A stretch of 64,000 nt of DNA from Callipepla californica brunnescens. Its lineage: Eukaryota; Chordata; Aves; Galliformes; Odontophoridae. The position numbers were made by a program, and so were the translations under genes. The number at the start of each line of letters is the position of its first letter. Position 1 is the first letter of the stretch. Below the pieces are notes generated by a model. It had not been told where the DNA came from and searched no databases. It saw only the letters and a program-made list of their open reading frames with translations. The stretch is from contig JALIRH010000013.1 in NCBI GenBank assembly GCA_023055505.1, positions 8,122,001 to 8,186,000 on the forward strand, in the 5' to 3' direction. Positions 1 to 41,195 of this stretch are shown here, in pieces.

Positions 1-3000
1 GTAATAGGCTGCAGTCAGCTGTTAAAGAATAGCAAGTGTTTCATCTCCTGGGGTATAATTACATCTTTTTAAGTGGCTTATACAGAAAGCAGAATCATTC
101 CCAATTAAGTGATAGGCTGCTGATTTCTGGAACTTGGAACTTCCTTTGCAGAGGACTACATTAGCAGGCGAAGATCTGTCACTGCCTCCTTCCTGCTGCT
201 GCTGAGGGCCAGCTGCAGCTTGGGGACACCAGTAGACATGGGGATAGACAAGAACACAGGCGTGACCTGTGGAGAACACTCCTTTCCAGGGGTGAGATTG
301 AAGATTGTAGTGTGATGTGGGAGCAATTTATTAGTTCCTCTGCTGGTACCACTGTTGGTGATTGCTGTCATGGTGTGTTACCCAGCCCTGTCAGCCAAAC
401 TGAGCTCTGGAGCTTGTTTCACCTGCCACCAGGACAACGATTTTCAACAGGAGCTGCCCTCTGAAACACTGCTGAGAGGAAGAGATCACATCCCACTAGC
501 ACCTGTGGCATCCCTTACAACTGCCTTAAAACTCAAAACACCTTGAAATAGCCGAGGCAGGGACCACTCCAGCACCTGGGTGCATGCAGAGAGTGAGCTG
601 AGCTGGCTGGCTGCCTGCAGACAGGCACACCCTGAAGATTAAAATCTAAACAAGGTTTCAGGTCCCCTTTCCTTATTAAGCAGCTTGTAATTACTTTCAT
701 TCACGTGATGAGGAGCTGCAGAGGCAGTCTTCATGCTCTTCCTGCTTGCAGTGATTGCATGGGATCTGTCCATTCAGCTCCATAGCAAAGCCACTTTTTG
801 TACCCTGGAGTTTTTGTATCTTTCTTGTGATTTTCAAGACTGTGGTTGTCCAGGGTCTTGGTGGTACTCTCTATCTTTGAACATTAGGGTCTTTGTAAAA
901 GCAGTTTGTGTGGATTTATCTAGCAGTACCATTAGAAACATGCAGTCTCAGGACATGGTGTACTAATAGGGTTTTGATAGAACATTTATTTCTTGTGCTG
1001 GAGTGCTCGTGTTGGATGCATTATCAGCAAGAATTTGAGCATATTAACACCTGTTTTTATGGGTCACCTGTTGTCTGGGACATCCCAGTGCAATTGCCCA
1101 GCACAAAGGCTGGGGGACTTTAGCTGACCATATTCTACTAGAAGCTTGAGGCAAAGATGTATTATAAGTCACAGATTTCATTTATCAGGAGCGGTCTCTA
1201 GCCTATAGCTGTCATGAATTTGTATTGCCCAGGGATGTCCAGGCAGTTTCTTTTATCTCTACTCTGTTCATAGGGGAGGGCTGGTGAGAAAAGCAAGAGG
1301 AGATCAATCTGGCTTGTGAAGTACTCTGGGGAAACCCATCTCATCAGCAAGGTTCCCCAGTTCTCCCAGTGATATCACTCAGATGATCAACCTTGCCTTC
1401 TTCAGTGTACCTAGCATGCAGCTCCACCTGTGCTGCATACCAGTGACCTGCTATCACACAGAGGGGAGAGGCAATTTGGATTTAATTGCCTGGCAGGTGA
1501 TCAGGTTCTGACTCATAAAGGGCCCGTGAGAACCTAGGAAAGGAGATTCGTTTAAAATTGGCTCTGACCAGGAATTGGTGTGTCTCCTCTAACTGTGTAG
1601 GACCATGGCATTAATTTTCCCTGTTGCTATGCTCTATGCTAGAAATGTACTTCATCCCATAAAGATGCCAGCCTGTTTGAATGTTGGACATGGGCGAGAG
1701 GGAAGGGCAGGTCTGAGGAGTAAGGAGATAGCAGATGAGAGCAGTGGCATCACAGCTAAGCAGCATATTGCGGATGAACAGAGTCACCTTGCCAAGTAGG
1801 TGGAAAGTTTTGAAGAGCAGAATTAAATGGTTCATTGCCTCTCTGCTCACCTGGCATCCAGACCCCTAGGTGTGAAGCTTGGGAAGGCAGATTAGAAGAT
1901 CCAGATTTCCACACTGTCCCAGCCCTGCTCTTCGTGAATTTCACTACAGGCAATAACGAGGGCAGAAGCAAGACAGAGTACTTCTGCAAACCCCTGCCTT
2001 GATGCGCTGCTCCAGCCAGCTTGTGGGAGGGGAATAAAACTCTTATGACAAGGATGAAGCTTCATCTCTTGCTTAAGAGCAGAAAGCAGCAGGGAGGTGC
2101 ATCACTTGGAGGATTAGAGCAGAGGCCAGCTGCATTGAATTAGGCATGTCCTTAAGTTCACATGGAAAGACAAACCCTGAATTCAAAGCTTGTGCTGTGG
2201 GTAGTGCACTTAGAGCATTTTAACAGGAGAAAGTTGCTTCTCATGGGCTATCAGGTTGTGTTTCTGGCTGAGATCAGGAGAAAGGAGAAGTTTGGAGTAC
2301 TTTCAGAGGCTGTAGCTGGCAGCTGCTTTGCCTGGAGAACTTGGGCTGGCAGAGATAAACCTGATACAGCTCTGTAGTTAGACTTCTACTATTTCTTTTT
2401 TTCACCTCAAAATGAGCAGTGCTGAATCCTTTCAATTATGCATGCAAACTTTGCTAAGTTTTTGTTCTTAAGGAAAAAAGTTAAAATCTAAAAAGACAAT
2501 CTTAAGTCCTCTGTAATGAAACTTTTGCACCTTGTTCTTGTTCTGAAACACTGAAGCCTTTCCCTCAAAAAAATAGAGATTACTTTTGTTTAAAATATGT
2601 TTAGCAATGTGGCATGAAACTAAACCCTCTGGCTGATTTACCGTGATCTAGTCTGAATTATTCTGCTCTCATATCCAACCAGAGCAAACTTTTTCTGTGC
2701 TGGAAATGACCAGTGAATATAAAACCTCCACCTTTTGCACATTTCTAGTGATGCCTGAGAAGTGAGTAAACCCACAGCCTGCTAATTTTCTGTTCCACTA
2801 ACATTACACTGTTGCATTTTAACAGAGAGGAGAAGGAGATGAATTTCCCCCCCTCCCTTCACGCCAGCAGCAGGGCATGATTCAAGCCCCCTAAAAGACA
2901 GCTTTGTGCAGGACATGGAGCTGCTCCAGGAGCAGATTTCAGGGTAGGCGTTTCCTTCCCTGGCAGAGCCACTGACTCTGCTTGCTGACGCTGGCCACAT

Positions 3001-6000
3001 AAGCATCTCTCAACAAAGAGGCAGGTGTTTTCTCTGGGCTGTGTGCATTGCTGAGCACCGTGCTAGGCCTCTTCTTTTATCCTGTTTATTAAATAGGCTC
3101 AGATGACACCTGGGGACTTGATTTTTCCTCATGGCAAGGCAGCCAGGAGTTAACTCCTATAACAACCATTCACTCACTGAATGGCTCAGGGCTTTTCCAT
3201 TCTTTAGAGAATGGACTTGTGATTATTTTTCATCACCTTACGCTCTGCAGATTGAAATTGCTATGGATACACTGTCATCACCTGAGGACTAGACATTCTG
3301 TCTGTGGCCTTTGTAGGCTTATTTTCAGTGAAGTCTTGTTCTTGAGACCTCTTCACAGAACCCTGACGTTCTTGGGGATCAGAATGTGAAAACAACTATA
3401 GGCATCTACCCTAGGAAACTGAATCACTAACCATCAAGCCAGCTGAGCATTTTGAAGCTATTTCTTCAACAGTTCTCTAACTGGTTTGCTTCAGATCATG
3501 AGAGGTCTTTTACAGGTGCATCCCACATTTAGGCATCGTTCCTGGAGGCAGTAATAGTGGAAGGTGTTGTAAAGTGGAGTGATGTTGGCAGGTGTTTACC
3601 AATCCTTTTTTTTTTTTTTCTCCAATATATTTATTTTTGGATGAAAAAACAAAGAAACCAGAAAACACTACAAATATTATTCTTTACGTTTGCTGAGTGA
3701 ACACAAGTCCCAGTGTTTTGTACCACTGGAAACACCTAGTTAGGACTGAGTGTGCAGACATATCAGCATGCAGTAACTGCTGAATCCAAAGAGAAAAGTA
3801 GATATATGAATAGACAAAGTGTAATTTATTTATAACTACAGATTAAGCCACAAAAAGGATTCAGCATATATCTTCTTGGTCTAAATGTCTGTGCATGCAC
3901 ATAGTGCAATGTTTGTATCCCACAGACATTACTATGAACTGTTTTGAAGGTAGGTATTTGAATTTACACCCAGCTGTGCTCTGCATGGATGGTATACACT
4001 GCTCTGAGTCACAAGCCTTTTAAGATAGATCAGATCTAAATTATTTTAGCTAGAAGCACATAAGAAGGTGTGGAAGAACTGAGTTCTGGCCCTTGTGCTA
4101 TCTTTCCTAGGCTGTATTTTACAGATAGGTCATGGAATGCATGTGTCTGTGCTTAATCACTGCCTATAGCAATGCCCAGTTGTCCCTGCTGAGGAAGGAG
4201 ATGCTCCAGTGGACAGGTCTAGGCACAGTGTCTAGTCCATCATGTTTTCTTATTGCTTGTTTGATGTCTCTTTAGTGGGTGAAGCTCTCGCTGCTTTTCT
4301 CAGATCTCAGGCCAAAGGGACAGTCAGACTGAGAACCTGCTGTAGGAACACTGTCACAGTGCTGAGCAGTCAGGCTGTGGAGCTCCTGGACTTGCTGCAT
4401 GGCTGGGACTCACCTCTAAAGATTGTGGTTTCTGTGGCTGTGATGTAAGCAGACCTTGATACCAGGCAGGTGATGCACCCTGGCTGAAGACTTTCTCATG
4501 GAATTCTGCAAGTAGAAGCATTTATATCCCCTTTTTATTTTAAGGTAAAAAGTCCGGTGAAATTGGCATGTATTTACCAATATATTTTTTCTCTACTAAC
4601 ATTTACTCTTCTGCAACTGCTTTTAGAGAAGGGTCACCTCTCAGAGCTTTGTAATTCACTCATTTATTTTGAGGATCCCGGGGCATTTTGCAAACTTTGA
4701 GCTTGAGGCAGCTCCGTGAGGTTGTCTGAGGGAGACACATTTAAAAGATTCATCTCACAAAGTGCAATCATCTTGGAGTAAACCAGGCAGTGCTTAATGG
4801 AGCCTGCAATAACTATTTAGATCAGGAATTTAAGAACTGCAGTTCATTTACATAGCGATCTCACCCAAGGGTGCCAGTTAGGGTTGAGGGCCTGTTGCAC
4901 TGAAGTCATGTAGATGTTTAATAGGAGGCTGTGAAGTGCTCCCACTGGGCTTCTACGGGAAAAGCTTCCATATAAATAATTTCTTTTTTTAGTAATATTT
5001 TTATCTTAATTATTTTATTTGTAGGGAATGTTTAATTGGAAGAGTCTATTCCTGAACAGCTCTGGTGGCTAAAGCAGTGTGACTCAGTGACTTGTTGACT
5101 GTCCTTTCAGAACAGTCCCACAGCAGAAGATTTTTTATTAGGTAATGAATAAACAGAGAAGAAAAAGGTGTGTCCAGCCCTGAGGAATTACTTTTTAATT
5201 AGAAGGCATGGGGGAAGTGATGGATCTAGCCTGAGTCAGAGAGGGAGAATTCTAGGACAGTGAAAGGTTGGTGGCTGTGTGGGGACAGGGATAGGAAAGG
5301 TTAAGATTTTTCAGCTGTACCTGTGTACCTGTTTGTCTTTAATCCAGTGCCTCGTAATCTGTGATCTGCTTATAGGTGAATGGAGGTTTTCAGAGAACAC
5401 CTTCACATGTCAGGAAAAGAAGCTGTGAGTTGCTTGCTTCATGCTTCTCTGCAGTGCTACATATGTTTATGTGGGGGTTATGAGTCTGGAAGCTCCTGTG
5501 CATGCAGTGTGGTTTCTGTTAGCAGTAGGGTGCTATAGACTGTAGGGACGTGAGTGCCCAAAATTTAGAGTTCCATTGCCATGTTTCCAGTCCTATTCCA
5601 ATCATTTCTGGACCATGGGTAGTCATCTGAACTGCCTTTTTTCCCTTTTATTTCCCATTTAATTCCCCCGTGGGCCAGATGTTGAACTAATGTTTGATGG
5701 TAGGAGGTGGGCATGAAGCAGCACACCTCTGGCATCTTGCACTGAGGAAAGGAGAAACTGTTCTGAAAAGATAGATGCAGTTGATGTGTAGCTGGAAATT
5801 AATTTCACAGCCAGTCCACAGATATCTCTCAGTGGTGCCAGGAGGCAGATTTTTGTTTGCTTCCAGATTCACGCTCCTAGCTCCCAAATGACCCTCACAA
5901 AGTGGAACAGTGCTTTTGGTTCTTAAAACCTCCAGAAATATTATGCACTCTAACACAGCCTGGGACTTAATCCACTGGGAGAAAAAGGATCTGTCTTGCC

Positions 6001-9000
6001 TAACATCCAGAGATGCAGAGAGCATTGTCACCTCCTTTCCTCTTACCTGCTGAGTTTAGATCTCTAAGCTTCATTCAAGTGGCAGGTAATGTTCCCATTC
6101 TCCACATGGGAAGCAGAGCTGTTGCAACCAGTCACAATGTATTGTAGAACCAGACAAACGGATTTGTTTCCATAGCAATAGAAGAAATTGTTGCAGCCTG
6201 TGGCTGTAGCTGGTGATTGATTCCCAAATAAGATATGCCAACAATAATATATGTATTTTTTCCTTATAACTTAACCACTCTCTGTGGTAGAGTTTCCAAT
6301 AGCTTAAAAGCATATTTTTAAAGAACTGCATCCCCTAGTGCATTTTGATGAGGAATATCTTGGAATTGCTCGATGTTGGCTTGTCACTACCTTTCAAGTG
6401 TATAATGGTAGGCAAATGTGAACATTTGAAGAAACTCCCTCCGAATCCTGATCCAAGGTCTTTGAGATTTACTGCACTACAGACTTGCAAAAAATGTTCT
6501 GAAACATGCTTTGAGGTCTTCCAGTACATGTGTTAAAGCTTAAATTCAAGTTTTGCTAAGAAGGGGAAAGCGTTTCAATTTCTTAGCAATCCCTGGAGCA
6601 GTGAGAAGCACTTTTTTCCCAGGAGTATTGTGTCAGCCCTCTGGAGTCAGACACCCATTTGCTAATCCTCTCTGGCCCCATGAATCCCATACTCCTTTCC
6701 ACACAGCCGTGTGGTTTGAGCAGATGCACTGGGTTGTGGTCCCACTGCCGAAGCTGCATCTCCTGTTTCTTGTTCTAACCACCAGCCACTGAAATATTAA
6801 AGCATAGAGAAATAATACTAGCTTGCTTTGGGAAATAATATTCCTGATTCTAGTCTGCCTTTTTTATTTTTTGGTTTGGGTTGTTGGGCCCCGTGTATCT
6901 CTCTTGTTCCCATTTCTTCAACACAGCTTCTGTCTTAGCTCCTGTAGACCTTAGTTTGTCTGTCAGGTGCCAGTGAGCATTAAAACAAGAAAATTAGTTT
7001 TCCTTTCTCATGTAGGAAATATTGAGTTATTCTAACTGCAGGAGCCATGATATAACCTTTGTTGATTTGTTCTTTTAACATTCTCATTGCTGAGTACACG
7101 TCTAAGATCTGCACTGATCATCACAAAGGTTTACAGAGCTCACTGTCACACCTCCAGCAGGAGCTGACTGCAGGTGGTTAAGAAATAGGGTAGTTGGGCT
7201 GCTCTGCTCTTGCTGCATTCTTTCAGCTACTAGTGATGTTATTTAGTCTGTATTGCCTTGATCCTTGGGTGAAAGGTAAAAAACAGCCACTTAGCTTAGC
7301 AGCCTTTGTGAGTGAAAGAGAGAAAACTGTATTAAAGGATGCAGAAAACTGCCTCCTCCAGCTCTCACAGAAGGACCTTTGCACCACCCCATACCTGTCA
7401 CAGAAGCTTTGCTGGAAAATTGGTCTCTTTTGATATGGTGTTTGTGAAGAATCCTCACTGTGGGGCAGGCAGACAGACGGGCTCTGACTCCAAACCTTTC
7501 TGTCCATTAACCGGTACAGAGCCTCCCATGGATCACAGTGCTGGGATGGCTGGGCTGCTGCTGCCATCGCATGAATCATAGGTGGAAAAAGCAGGCTGGC
7601 AGAAAACACCGCCAGTCCCCCAAAGCCAAGCCAGGTGAGCACCACCAACGTGTTCCAACATCTGTTTGTCAAGCTAGAAATATCAGTGGAGTTATGTCAG
7701 CATTTGCTGTGATCCCTCCCAAGGTGATGTGAGCCAGGAAGAGGGAACGCAGCGCCAGAGGAAAAGGCTTGGCCAACATGTAGTTTCTGGCACGTGTATT
7801 TATATGCGTGCTGAGTGCCTCTCTTTGTGGCTTCCCTTCATTTTGGGGTGTATTTGTTAAGCTATGGGATTTGTGTGAGTAAGAAGTGAAGCTGCTGTTT
7901 AAGCAATAAACGGAGATGATGTTTCTTGTAGCGTGATGTGGAGTGGAGCTATGCTGTGTGACCAGGAACAGAGTTCAGCACCACCACGAGCTCCATCCCT
8001 CACTCTGCATCTTCCTGAGAATCTTCCTTGCATGTTCCTAAACCTCTGCTTATTCTTCTAAAAGATCTGTACTAGGTGGCTGATTCCCTCTGAGTTATGC
8101 TGCTAGACAGGTACCAGCTTCCAAATGCCTCATTATATTACAACGTGTAGCCCGTGCCTACTTCTGCCACTGATTTGCCCTGGATTAGAGCTGTCTCAAG
8201 TTCTTGGGGCTGTTCTTTTCCACTGTTTCTCATCCTTTATTTCCTTCAACTGTGACTTGTCCTGAAATAAGGGAGGATTTAATAAGTAGAAGAGAGCACC
8301 AAATGCATAGGAACACCTCTGAATTGCAGTTAGCAAGGTAGCTGTGATTGGAATCCATCGTTCTCGGATTTGGTAGGTAATGAAGTCGTGTGGCTTCTCC
8401 ACTTTCAGGACCAAGATGCTGTGATATTTTTTTTAACCCTGAGTTGCTAGATTACAGGTCCTTTGGCTGTGCTCTTACAGACTGCAGTCAGGCCTTCCTG
8501 CCTTTGGTAGAAAGATACCTGAGTATTTAGGGACTTTTCATGAAAACAATGCTGTTGTCCTAGATAAATGTTTTTCTCTAAATAGCAGGGACAATTAAAT
8601 TGTGCGTGGGAAGGGGGATCCGGGAAGGATAAGAAAAGAGGTGGGCCGTCAGCTCGTAGTGGAAGCTGAATTAATGTTTGGGAGTGTTTGCAAAAGGGAG
8701 AGGGTGCCTAGAGGTAATAGCAGAGGGCTTGTTTTCCATCTGAGCGCAAACTGGATGAAGGGTGGGTACGCAGGGAGCCGAGGCAGATCCTCAGCTGAGA
8801 CAAGGCGATGGAGGAGGCTTTGCCAAGAAGCAACGCTATGAGATCAGCGCTTGGCATTCCTGATGGGCGTGTGGCTTTGCAGTAGTATTGCACAGACAAG
8901 CCCACCAGCAGATAATAACAACCTAATTTTAGATTCACAGCCTCCCAAATAGGGTTGGGTATTTCTCTTAATGAGTAGCATCGTCACTTAAAAATCCAGG

Positions 9001-9786
9001 TTCAGCAGATAGTTTTGGCAAGGAACAAATGGGGGAAAGACTTGAAAGGGTAAAAAAAAAGAAGAGACACTTCTGATCTTATTTATGTATTTATTTGAAA
9101 GTAGTCAGGTGCCGAACTAACATGGGTTCTGCTCAAACCCTGTGGGTCCGTTTGTTTGTTTGCTTGTTTGTGTAGCTTTCTTTCATTTGCTTGTTTGTTT
9201 GCAAATGTTAAAAAGCATCTCTGATTCTCCTTGCTGCTTTGCTGTGGGCACTTCAAGGAGGGACTCGGATGCCAATGGAAGCACGAACTAACTATATCTT
9301 CTGAGGCAGAGAGTAAGACATTCCCCCTGCTATATTTTATGGGGAATAATGGAATGTGTCTGCCAACTGAAAGAGCCCTTTTATTGTACTCCTGCTTGGT
9401 GAAAATGCTATGGTTCACCCAAACATCCTCAACTTCTCTTGATCACACAGATTCCAGAAGGTCTATTCCACCTTAATCTCTCTAGGCACCTTTGCTAAGG
9501 TTTCTTCTTCTGCTTTCCTTCCAGATCAGAAAGGATGCATCCTATCAATAGCAGTCTTTCCCTTTACTGGTATGGAGAACACATCCACTGGATTTTTTAT
9601 TTCATCCTCGATGCCGAAGAGGGATAGCATGGGGAGAAACTGCAACTCTAATATATGTACCATGGTTTCTCCACCCTCTAGGCTCTGTGTCTGTGACACT
9701 GCTGTAATGCTTCCTCTTCTGCATGATTCCAAAACTGTTTATATGGGAACTTCAAATCTGCTTTTCCCCTTTTTCATTTCTTCCAG
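1..9786. other. upstream intergenic or 5'-intronic DNA, no exon recognised
   Basis: I see no exon with credible splice sites and a recognisable protein family here. The open frames are short, lie on both strands and look random; the longest is a 149-codon minus-strand frame at 7223-7672. There is no CpG island. Low-complexity stretches include a T13 run near 3608 and GTTT/GCTT-rich DNA near 9150-9200. The first ZNF185 coding exon seems to be preceded by a splice acceptor at 9785-9786, so at least one non-coding ZNF185 exon and its promoter should lie in this stretch or upstream of the window. I could not locate them. Confidence 0.6.
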
Positions 9787-9838
9787 AGGCCTGTTGTCTT
9801 CAAACAGTAACTGAGCGGGGAAGGTACTTCTGAGAACC
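9787..9838 (+). other. ZNF185: ZNF185 5' UTR portion of the first coding exon
   Basis: A strong polypyrimidine tract and AG (ccctttttcatttcttccag) end at 9786, 52 bases before the start codon. This suggests that the exon carrying the ATG has an upstream non-coding exon. The call is inferred from sequence only; transcript data would be needed to rule out a transcription start inside this exon. Confidence 0.55.
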
Positions 9839-38688
<28,850 letters not shown>

Positions 38689-40617
38689 GTGAGTCCTCCT
38701 TCATGGTGTCAGCATACAGAACTGTATGAGAGAGCTCATGCAGTGTCTGCTGAGTGAAGAGCATTTAACCCTCATCATCACTGAATTTTTCAGTGGGTTT
38801 TTGTGGGAAGTTGTGAAACCTGTTGCAAAAGTAGCTAGAAATACATTCCAGCTGGGCCCAGGGGTCTCAGTCAGAACCTGGGGTCGTAATGTGACACAGA
38901 CTCAGAGGCTGACAGTCCTCTCTCAGGGTAAAATTCTCTCTCCTGACCTGGTCTAACCTGCTTTATGTAAAGCACTGGGAAAACTAGAGAGTTGTACATC
39001 CTGTTGACAAAGAAACAAGGAATTAGACTGGATAACATTTTGTTTTATTGGATCATCTGGATGGAGTACATATCGACACAACGGCAACTGGAAACCCTGG
39101 CAGTGCACTGAAGTTGTGATAAGGTGCCTCCATTCCTTCCTCTGCCTTGTGATGGAGAGGAGGAGGGAAAGAGGCACCTGTCTCACCGCGTACGTGGCTG
39201 CTTTGTTCATCTCTTAATGCAATGTGACTAGCTAGTATTCTTCATCCCCTTCCTGCTCATCTGCTCCACTGACCTTTGTAGTGCCATGTTTTGTGTGCTA
39301 CTCAGCTCCTGTGTTCACCTTCTCTTTATTTCCTTGCAGGGTTTTGCAAAGCTGGAGAAGGCAGCCAGTGGAACGTCCTCAGCAGCACATATCTGAATAC
39401 ATCCTACCAGCTCCTCACTGGCTAAGAAAGCAGAATTCCTGCTCCCCTCTTCTGCAAATTACTTTCCCTCTCGCTGCCTCATCACAATGAATGAGTTTAA
39501 CATCTGCTAGCTTATGCTGTCAGCTGCACGCAAGACAAGTGCCAATGTTAACAAGATAAAGCAGTGTCACCTATAAAAGATAGGCGGGCTGATTTTCCAA
39601 AGGTGCTGAGCCCCTCCGCCTGCCTTTAACTTCGTTAAGGATTCCAGATCGTGCCTGTGCTGGGAACCAGGCACAGCTCCTTACGTCTGTTTAATTTAAT
39701 TGCGAGAAACCTTTCCTGCTTATTTTTTCTCTTTAGTTTCTGCAATCGGGTTGCGGCTCAGTGCGTGTCAGCTGGCACAAAGCAACCAGCTGTAAGAGGT
39801 GTTAAACACCAGATTTGGATTCTTGGGAGGGTCTGAACGTAGCTCCTAGCAAAGCCTGTTTCTGCTTCTTTCACCCTCCAGATTCTGCCTAGGAATAGCT
39901 CCTGCCTGCTTTCTGCTGGCTTTCCGTGGGCTTCCAGGAGCACTTGCAGACTCACTTCAATCACTTTTTCGGTGTGTCAGCTTGAATTTCCCTTCCCTTC
40001 CTACTCCCTAGGGGATTCCTTCAGCAGTCTGTGTGTCTGCTGTCTGTTTGGGAAGATAAACTACCAAGTGAAAGAGCGTTAGCTCGGCCTCTGTAGGGGC
40101 CTCTGATGGTAGGGGCCCAGCGTGTGCCAGAGCATCAGTACCTCCCTTGGCTCTCCTGGCCAGAGAGGACATGCGAATTCTGCCCACCTCACCACGGCTT
40201 GCCGCACTGGCTCCTTTACTGCTGCAAGTTATTTACATCACAAACGCTCACTCCCCGCACTGACCTTCCAGCAGGTGCTGTACTACTGAAAGTCAAGTTG
40301 CCTAATTTTAACCCTTAGTTCGGATGCTCAGAGATGGAGAAAGCTGAACACTGGAAGCTCTGGAGCTCTGTGCCCTCAGTGTCCTGCCCTGAACGTGCCC
40401 CTTTTCTTTCACAGCATTAGGAACGTTTGCAAAGCACCGGTTCTGCAGCAGCTCCTACATGCCAACGGGGGACGGCGAAAGCTCTAAGCAGACTATTGTT
40501 AGGCAGATAAATCTTTATGACCTTAGTGACGGAAGCTGGCATGCATGCAAAAGCTTAGCGAGTTAGTGTTTTTACAGCACCAGCACTACGCTGCTTCAGT
40601 AAATAGCCATGGCCTAC

Positions 40618-40623
40618 AATAAA
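40618..40623 (+). terminator. polyadenylation signal AATAAA, ZNF185
   Basis: Canonical hexamer about 1.28 kb into the 3' UTR exon, with a GTGAGCGTG stretch just downstream. Confidence 0.55.
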
Positions 40624-40866
40624 GCCAACTGTGAGCGTGACCTTAGCAGCACCCCAGCTCAAATCCTAAGCAGCAAGCTTCACAGTGAGACCTGAAAGCT
40701 CGTACCCGGGGAGGCCCAACGTGCCTCCGCTGCTGAGTTGTTAAGCTGTTAAGAGACGACGCTTTCTGAACAGGCCTACGCGTACAGGTGTTGGTTTGGG
40801 ATGTAGCAGGTTTGCGCGGTCCCCTCGGCGCTACGTTGTATTTGTGTCACGGCAGCGCAAGCCTCT

Positions 40867-40872
40867 AATAAA
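40867..40872 (+). terminator. distal polyadenylation signal AATAAA, ZNF185
   Basis: Canonical hexamer at the edge of the CpG island, only about 200-300 bp before the inferred start of the next gene. Confidence 0.5.
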
Positions 40873-40990
40873 CCCGCGGCTCGAGCGCATCCTTTAATGT
40901 CTCCGTGCGGAGGTGGGGAGCGGCACCGCCACGGAAACAGCGGCTCCGCGGTCCCGGGCTCGGCCCGAGGGAGCCCCGCCGGCGTCGGGC

Positions 40991-41046
40991 GGGAACCCTG
41001 AGGGGACCGCGGCCGCGCGGGAACCCTGAGGGGACCGCGGCCGCGC
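40991..41046 (+). repeat. 28-bp tandem duplication in promoter
   Basis: Two exact copies of a 28-bp unit beginning GGGAACCCTGAGG and ending GCGGCCGCGC, each with a NotI-type GCGGCCGC. They lie just upstream of the NRF1 site. Confidence 0.9.
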
Positions 41047-41060
41047 GCCCCGCTCGGCTC

Positions 41061-41072
41061 CGCGCACGCGCG
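41061..41072. promoter_or_regulatory. NRF1 binding site
   Basis: CGCGCACGCGCG fits the NRF1 consensus YGCGCAYGCGCR at every position. NRF1 is a common activator of CpG-island promoters. Confidence 0.6.
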
Positions 41073-41195
41073 GCGGCGTGAGGGAAGGGGGCGTGGCCGA
41101 GGCCCGAATGCGCGCGCGGCGGCGGCGCCCTTCTCCCGCCCGGCAGCGGCGCTCCGTCCGTCGCCGGAGGAAGGAGCGGCGGCGGCGGCCCGCAG
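41073..41195 (+). other. inferred non-coding first exon of the SLAIN-family gene
   Basis: The end is set by the donor CGCAG|GTACGT at 41195/41196, which can join the acceptor ending at 42386. The start is not defined; it is placed after the NRF1 site by inference. An ATG at 41108 is out of frame with the main coding region and would be an upstream ORF. Confidence 0.5.

Larger units (their letters stand above)
39340..40890 (+). other. ZNF185: ZNF185 3' UTR exon
   Basis: A strong acceptor (tctttatttccttgcag) ends at 39339 and could pair with the GTGAGT donor that abuts the stop codon. No coding potential of note follows. Two AATAAA signals (40618 and 40867) mark likely ends. If the donor is not used, the UTR would be continuous from 38689. 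Confidence 0.6.

Noticed and set aside
7223..7672. 149-codon minus-strand open frame
   Set aside because: No family similarity, no splice context and no codon bias seen; a frame of this length is expected by chance over tens of kilobases.
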